DNA of 60,000 nucleotides from Bolinopsis microptera (Eukaryota; Ctenophora; Tentaculata; Lobata; Bolinopsidae), in assembly GCF_026151205.1 (NCBI RefSeq), contig NC_087081.1, positions 10,977,113 to 11,037,112 of the forward strand, given 5' to 3'. The notes below the pieces were generated by a model. It was given only the letters and a program-made list of their open reading frames with translations. It was not told where the DNA came from and made no database searches. The position numbers and the translations under genes are program-made. Of this stretch, positions 56,701 through 60,000 are shown piece after piece. The first letter of the stretch is position 1, and every line of letters begins with the position of its first letter.

Positions 56701-59700
56701 GTACCAAACTGGTTCACTCTCTTTCAGATCTACGCGAAGAGTATACATGTGGTACTGAATCCGTTTATATACGTAGCAACAAATGCACGGTTCAGGAGGT
56801 ATGTGTCTCAACTATTTGTTACGGAGAGGTATTTGTTGACCGCTTCCAGTCCCAGGACTCCGGGAAGGGACCCAGTCAGTCCTAGCTTCGAGGAGGAAAA
56901 CGGGATTGAGATGACAATTTGGAGGATTACTTGAGGTTTTGGGACATTCAGATTTGGTGAGGTTCAGTGGAGAGACGGGTTATGCAATACTGACGCTAAT
57001 TTTATTCTGACACAATAATTAAATCATTAATATCTGGGTTATCTATCTATATGTAAATTTCCTGACGTAATACGATATTTTCCCATTGGTTAGATTATGA
57101 GATGGGATAAATAATACAATTGCTATTTTTCAATAAACCAAGCTTTCGGAATATTTGTCATTCCCTGTAGCTGTTATTAAAGTATTTGTCCAGAGTTTAG
57201 TCCGTTAAACGTGACGTACATGTATGACATTATATTCAGGTCAATGTTACCGAGCTGTTCATATTCATTCCAGTATGATAATACCATAAAAGGTGGAGTA
57301 TCTTTTACTTTGCGATCAACCTAACTATTTAAAGTGGACAGCGACCCCTTATACGAGAAATTGAGAAAGAATCACGCTCAAAGTGAATTGGTAGGATCGG
57401 TGAAATAACAGCAAACTGTTGGTCTAGCTGTTGTTAAACTGCTCAGATAAACATGCAACTAATAAGAAATATGATCAACTGGCCATATCAGAAATTACAG
57501 TAGGAAGAGTGCAAGTGGGTTATAAATCAAGAGGCTTGCATATAATGAACATATTGACACGGGTGCAGAGTTGAGTCTGTACGGAACCTAGTAGTTTCAG
57601 ATCCTTGTTTAACTTGCCGTACAGCAAGGTCAACATATTATAAAGGGACTGCTATCAAAACAGACTGATAAACACACATACCCGCTTACTAACAGTAAAC
57701 AAAATTACAAACAAACCTGCGAAAAATCAAACTGCCAGACACCCGAGTAAACAAACTGCCAGACACCCGAACAAACAAACTGCCAGACACCCGAACAAAC
57801 AAACTGCCAGACACCAGAACAAACAAACTGTCAGACACCCGAACAAACCAACTGTCAGATACCCGAACAAACAAACTGTCAGACACCCGAACAAACAAAC
57901 TGCCAGACACCCGAACAAACAAACTGTCAGACACCAGAACAAACAAACTGTCAGACACCCGAACAAACTGACAGACAACCGAACAAACTGCCGACTACAT
58001 ATACACGTACCTGTTCAGGTGTTCCACCACTGGTCAGGTTAGTGACGGCCCACACTGCTTCCTTCTGAGTCTTGTAGTCACCGCGTGACAACACGTCTAT
58101 AATGTAGGGTAGCAGATTGGCGTCTATCACAGACTGGGGGTTTAGGTAGAAGTTAGCTTCATAATTATAAGTTAGTCCTGATATTCATGGTAAACTAAGA
58201 TTACTAAATATCAGTTTTTATAGTTAACTTTGTGATTTGTGTGATGTTTGAAGTATGGTTGCACACCACACTACACTTCTATATTATAATAATGATGATG
58301 CTATGGTTTACGGAACAACATTTACCTGAATCTGATGTTTTGTTCCAGCAGTAATGTTACTCATAGTCCAGGCAGCCTCCTTCTGGATGTTGTTTTTCTT
58401 GTGCCACAACAACTTCTCAAAGTGTTTCAGAGCACCGGAACTGATCACGGCTTGTGTCTGTTCATCGTTACCTGTAATTTACAGTAATCTTCAGAAATTA
58501 CTGTAATTAACAGTAATTTTTATAAGTTACTCCGACTACAGTCTCCTCATTGTAGCCTGATATTTCCCCAAATTATTGGAGCATTAATACAAAATTCACG
58601 TCCATGACATCCAGTGAAAATATGCACTTTAAAATGACGTCACGTAACCTAAACAATGACGTCATCACGTAACCTAAACAATGACGTCATCACGTAACCA
58701 CGTGACTAACATTAACACAGGTCACTGACTTACCAGTAACGATATTGCCAACAGCACGGAGAGCTGGGGTAACCACCAGGACCTCAGCGTGGCCCAACAG
58801 TTCCACCAGTTTAGCGATTATTCCTGAAGTTATCACTCTCTGAAATGAGAGATTGGCTAAAGTTAGTTGAAGTAATTCATCAAATCTATTCGGCAGAATA
58901 ACGTTATCGGGCATACATTACGAAACATATTTAAAAGGTACGACAGTCGGTGGTTTTCCGGAAAAAAACATAATATTTTCGGACAACCACAATTTAGGTT
59001 ACCATAATTTTTCACCAAATACCGTGATTTAATTTGGGGTACGAAATGAGTTGGTTTTCGGGAAAAAAATCCCATATTTTTGTTCCCATATCATTTAGGT
59101 CACCCGAATTTCGTCGAGTATAAATATGTCTCGTAAGGTAACTAACCAGTCGAAGATCCTGTATTTTAATACTTGATATAATATTAATACAGTACTATCA
59201 AATATGCATTAGAGCAATTCGATAATCTGTATACTTCTGTAAAGTGAGTTTTACTGCGAAATAAAAGGGAATGGCGAGACAACCTGAATTCTATCATTGC
59301 TGCCGTCGGTGATATAAGAAAGAGCCCAGCAAGCATCACTGAGAGCGTGCTTGTCTCCATAGGATAAGAGGTTGCAGATAGTGGGGATCAGTGATTCTAT
59401 AGTCTCCATCGTGGGTGGAGGGTCCTGAGGGAGTCAATGGTAATTGGCGAGTAATCGGTAATTATCAATCGATTATAAATAAACCCCGTTTATCATCTCG
59501 ACTAAAGTACTAAATTCCCCCCAATACAACTGATAGATGATACAAACTGACCTTGTTCCTGCAAAGATTGCTCATAGTCCAGGAGATGTTTCTCAGGAAT
59601 CCCATGGAAACTTCCGGGTTGACTAGTTTGATGAGAGGTTGGATAATGCCACAGTTTATCACAAAGTCGCGGTAGGTAGATCCGTCACCAGCTACGTTAC

Positions 59701-60000
59701 CTAGCGCCCAAACTGCTTGCTCACTAGGGACATGGTGTAGATTAACAGATACATTTTAGTTTTTACATTGAAGTGAAGTTATTTGCTGGATATATCTGGA
59801 GATTCTAATCTAATCAACTGAACTGGCTGGCTAAAGTCAAAAGAAACTAAACCACACTGATGCAAAGAACAACCAAAAATAAAACACCATTTCAATAAAT
59901 AAATAATTAGTAATTAAAATAAAGTTTTACACAACTTACCAAACGTTAACGTGATCGGAGCTCAGTAGTTTGATAAAGTGAGGCACTGCACCACACTCCA
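38646..60000 (-). CDS. KPNA: Importin subunit alpha (karyopherin alpha), 3' two-thirds
   Basis: Nuclear-import adaptor: binds nuclear localisation signals through armadillo (ARM) repeats and links cargo to importin beta. Exons, 5' to 3': 59940-60000 (continues beyond the window), 59552-59723, 59284-59424, 58734-58839, 58326-58471, 58011-58133, 39422-39544, 39067-39183, 38646-38765. All junctions agree in phase. ARM hallmarks are present with the NLS-binding Trp/Asn pairs ([62 protein letters not shown]), then the C-terminal [17 protein letters not shown]. Wording such as [14 protein letters not shown] and the HENES region resembles the KPNA2 (alpha-1) group more than KPNA3/4 as I remember them. 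The importin-beta-binding N-terminus is outside the window. One intron is about 18.5 kb and hosts another gene. Confidence 0.95.
39067..39183 (-). CDS. KPNA: Importin alpha exon, last ARM repeat
   Basis: 117 bases, phase 0. [20 protein letters not shown], then SIYAKSAL before a GTATGT donor. Confidence 0.93.
39422..39544 (-). CDS. KPNA: Importin alpha exon after the giant intron
   Basis: 123 bases, phase 0. [18 protein letters not shown] and [17 protein letters not shown]. The donor is GTCAAT, less canonical than the others. Confidence 0.92.
39568..39715. repeat. GACAGAGA/GACA microsatellite
   Basis: Interrupted GACAGACAGAGA repeats directly next to the importin alpha acceptor. Confidence 0.9.
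39716..42850. other. Intron sequence, no gene
   Basis: AT-rich. Contains a hairpin (41980-42046) and a direct duplication of about 115 bases (42497 and 42613, TCCCATTTTAAATACCTC). A 96-codon frame at 40643-40933 has no domain. Confidence 0.5.
41980..42046. repeat. 31-bp-arm hairpin
   Basis: AATTCTGTTCAGTTTGAAGT and its near-perfect inverse (ACGTCAAACTAAACAGAATT) enclose CACAGTGCT/AGCACTGTG around a 6-base loop. Followed by a 24-base direct repeat (AACAGAATTTTGGAGGCAAC). Confidence 0.8.
42853..43273 (+). pseudogene. Retrotransposon C-terminal fragment (LINE-like)
   Basis: Open frame of about 140 codons ending in [39 protein letters not shown] and [10 protein letters not shown] are the usual C-terminal text of RTE/CR1-like ORF2 proteins (the RRxLxWLGHVxR and RGRP motifs). 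The catalytic part is missing. It sits in the importin intron in antisense orientation. Confidence 0.75.
43274..47671. other. Intron sequence, small repeats only
   Basis: A 24-bp tandem CGCCTTTAAGTGTGCACTAAC, about four units, lies at 43690-43790. A hairpin at 46041-46127 (ATTGCATTAGAAGTTACAAA and inverse) and a GTT/ATT trinucleotide microsatellite at 46817-46925 follow. No protein-coding signal recognised. Confidence 0.5.
46817..46925. repeat. GTT/ATT trinucleotide microsatellite
   Basis: Interrupted GTTGTTATTGTTG repeats. The Asn- and Thr-rich frames it creates are not genes. Confidence 0.85.
47672..48438. mobile_element. Non-autonomous element with poly-G/poly-C ends
   Basis: Left end: 23 G, then TGGGGGACAAGGGGTATTTT and TTGTGAAACTTG. 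Right end is the inverse (CAAGTTTCACAAAAA, AATACCCCTTGTC, 18 C). Flanks read TTA and TAA, so the outermost stem is TTAGGGG/CCCCTAA. The 770-base interior has no transposase frame. Confidence 0.8.
48570..49340. mobile_element. Probable foldback element with structured ends
   Basis: The hairpin block at the left is partnered at the right (49187-49340) by further GC-rich repeats (AGCGGGCTGGTGAGAGCCCGCT and several GCGGGCT). TATATCCACCAGC at 48757 and its inverse GCTGGTGGATATA at 49311 point inwards. No protein frame. Confidence 0.5.
48590..48729. repeat. GC-rich three-hairpin block enclosed by an outer stem
   Basis: Outer stem CGCGGGCGGA/TCCGCCCGCG. Inside are three hairpins: ATTGCACGCG/CGCGTGCAAT (48605-48632), ATGTCC-GAGGGC/GCCCGAG-GGACAT (48638-48669) and CGTATAGCAC-GGGCCC/GGGCCC-GTGCTATACG (48675-48714). 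The result is a cloverleaf-like fold of about 140 bases in AT-rich DNA. It is followed by GTGGATTATATCCAC. Confidence 0.75.
49790..50045. mobile_element. Small element with G-rich/C-rich ends
   Basis: TATATTGGGGGTGGGGGAGG plus poly-G on the left and CCCCCCTACCCCTCCCCTATAT on the right are roughly inverted. Inside, TTTTTTTCAAAAA..TACTTTTACCTTAACAAAA is present twice (49848 and 49988). Confidence 0.6.
50046..52593. other. Intron sequence, no gene
   Basis: CACTGACCAGT-type short repeats (50248-50300), a poly-G tract (50998-51017) and, at 52500-52560, a phrase typical of retroelement ends (AAAGGCCTATAGCCGAAAC). No protein domain recognised. Confidence 0.5.
52594..55497. repeat. 2.9-kb palindrome (foldback element) upstream of the GPCR
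   Basis: The arms (52594-53900 and 54395-55497) are inverted copies: AGTACAGACAAATCCGTCTG at one end, its inverse at the other; both arms give the same open frame ([16 protein letters not shown]) in opposite directions. The loop of about 500 bases has a 65-codon frame (53876-54073) with no domain. No transposase is visible. Confidence 0.88.
55556..56934 (+). CDS. Orphan class A (rhodopsin-like) GPCR, two exons
   Basis: Exons 55556-55811 and 56060-56934 (donor A/GTAAGT, acceptor CCCCCAG/GA), about 376 residues. The N-terminus (residues 1-58) has five N-glycosylation sites. TM1 includes [10 protein letters not shown] (Asn 1.50), TM2 [11 protein letters not shown] (Asp 2.50, about residue 105), the TM3 Cys is near residue 132, ECL2 has a Cys (GLICWSS), TM6 has ISYLPVFIL (Pro 6.50), and TM7 [16 protein letters not shown] (NPxxY and helix 8). 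The D/ERY motif is replaced by VYR and the CWxP Cys-Trp is altered. The ligand is unknown. It lies inside the importin alpha intron on the opposite strand. The ATG is 59 bases after the palindrome; a further 5' non-coding exon is possible because AG precedes it. Confidence 0.9.
55812..56059 (+). other. GPCR intron
   Basis: 248 bases, GT to AG, phase 1, in the first intracellular loop between TM1 and TM2. The join gives LRHRALDMDKV. Confidence 0.88.
56935..57719. other. 3' flank of the GPCR, no gene
   Basis: AT-rich. AATAAACC at 57131 could serve polyadenylation. Otherwise nothing recognised. Confidence 0.4.
57725..57990. repeat. 24-bp tandem array
   Basis: About eleven units of AAACTGYCAGACACCCGAAC plus AAAC, 21 bases from the importin alpha exon at 58011. 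The repetitive minus-strand frames (SLFVRVSD) are a by-product of the array. Confidence 0.92.
58011..58133 (-). CDS. KPNA: Importin alpha exon before the giant intron
   Basis: 123 bases, phase 0. [17 protein letters not shown] then GTPEQ. The donor is GTACGTGT. The next exon is about 18.5 kb away; the joined text [17 protein letters not shown] follows the family without a gap. Confidence 0.93.
58326..58471 (-). CDS. KPNA: Importin alpha exon, ARM repeats
   Basis: 146 bases, phase 1 start. [17 protein letters not shown] and the minor-groove Trp/Asn repeat [13 protein letters not shown]. Confidence 0.93.
58734..58839 (-). CDS. KPNA: Importin alpha exon, ARM repeat
   Basis: 106 bases, phase 0 to 1. 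[18 protein letters not shown] and [13 protein letters not shown]. Confidence 0.93.
59284..59424 (-). CDS. KPNA: Importin alpha exon, ARM repeat
   Basis: 141 bases, phase 0. Starts with the conserved [10 protein letters not shown] linker and ends at [18 protein letters not shown], another Trp repeat. Confidence 0.93.
59552..59723 (-). CDS. KPNA: Importin alpha exon, ARM repeats
   Basis: 172 bases from phase 2. [14 protein letters not shown] and [14 protein letters not shown] carry two of the NLS-contacting Trp/Asn pairs of the major binding groove. Confidence 0.93.
59940..60000 (-). CDS. KPNA: Importin alpha exon (partial, window edge)
   Basis: Encodes [19 protein letters not shown] up to a GTAAGTTG donor. 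The last two bases join the next exon to give a Cys before EQAVWALGN. Confidence 0.9.

Larger units (their letters stand above)
39545..58010 (-). other. KPNA: Giant importin alpha intron (18.5 kb)
   Basis: Defined by the matching donor at 58010 and acceptor at 39545. It holds a GACAGAGA microsatellite (39568-39715), a LINE fragment, several G-tract elements, a palindrome, the nested GPCR gene and a 24-bp tandem array. The other importin introns are a few hundred bases, so expansion is by insertions. Confidence 0.85.

Noticed and set aside
57689-57978. Repetitive frames SLFVRVSD / CLFGCLTV
   Set aside because: Produced by the 24-bp tandem array in two frames; no start context, no other evidence.

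Overview
This is animal (metazoan) genomic DNA: spliced genes with GT/AG introns, metazoan protein families (an immunoglobulin-superfamily giant, importin alpha, a rhodopsin-class GPCR), AT-rich sequence and a very heavy load of retroelements, MITE-like and foldback elements. Small introns, symmetric phase 1-1 Ig exons and dense nested transposons would suit an early-branching animal such as a cnidarian or ctenophore, but the species cannot be fixed from sequence alone. No rRNA, tRNA or CRISPR was recognised.

Region 1 (1-11.7 kb): one large minus-strand gene for a secreted or membrane protein with at least 16 Ig-like domains. I assembled 20 exons whose splice phases all agree: a start exon at 11616-11632, a signal-peptide exon at 11198-11235, then Ig exons to 582, where the gene leaves the readable part of the window. 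Five consecutive one-domain exons are present twice in tandem (5.4-8.2 and 8.4-10.9 kb). One breakpoint abuts a CCCGGT satellite. Together about 1,790 codons are visible; the C-terminus is missing.

Region 2 (11.7-19.4 kb): decayed retroelements and satellites. A LINE-type C-terminal ORF is interrupted at 13.49 kb by 3.16 kb of TGTCCGCC minisatellite and polypurine satellite, and resumes in frame at 16.65 kb with a 7-bp duplicated flank. A mariner-type MITE (17.29-18.05 kb) abuts a 5'-truncated LINE reverse transcriptase (18.1-19.35 kb).

Region 3 (19.4-38 kb): a nest of inverted repeats and foldback elements with no host gene recognised. It includes an imperfect palindrome of about 6.7 kb (25.7-32.4 kb), a FLYWCH-MULE transposase pseudogene inside it, an hAT-like insertion whose empty site survives in the other palindrome arm, and CTGCCACTAA-type hairpin arrays.

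Region 4 (38.6-60 kb): the 3' two-thirds of an importin alpha gene on the minus strand (nine exons visible). An intron of about 18.5 kb (39545-58010) splits it and carries a complete two-exon GPCR gene on the opposite strand (55556-56934), plus a LINE fragment, G-tract-ended elements, a GC-rich multi-hairpin block at 48.6 kb and a 2.9-kb palindrome ending 59 bp before the GPCR start codon.

How the genes work together: there is no operon-like logic. The Ig gene is probably a surface or secreted recognition/adhesion protein. Importin alpha is a housekeeping nuclear-import adaptor. The GPCR is an orphan receptor nested in its intron.
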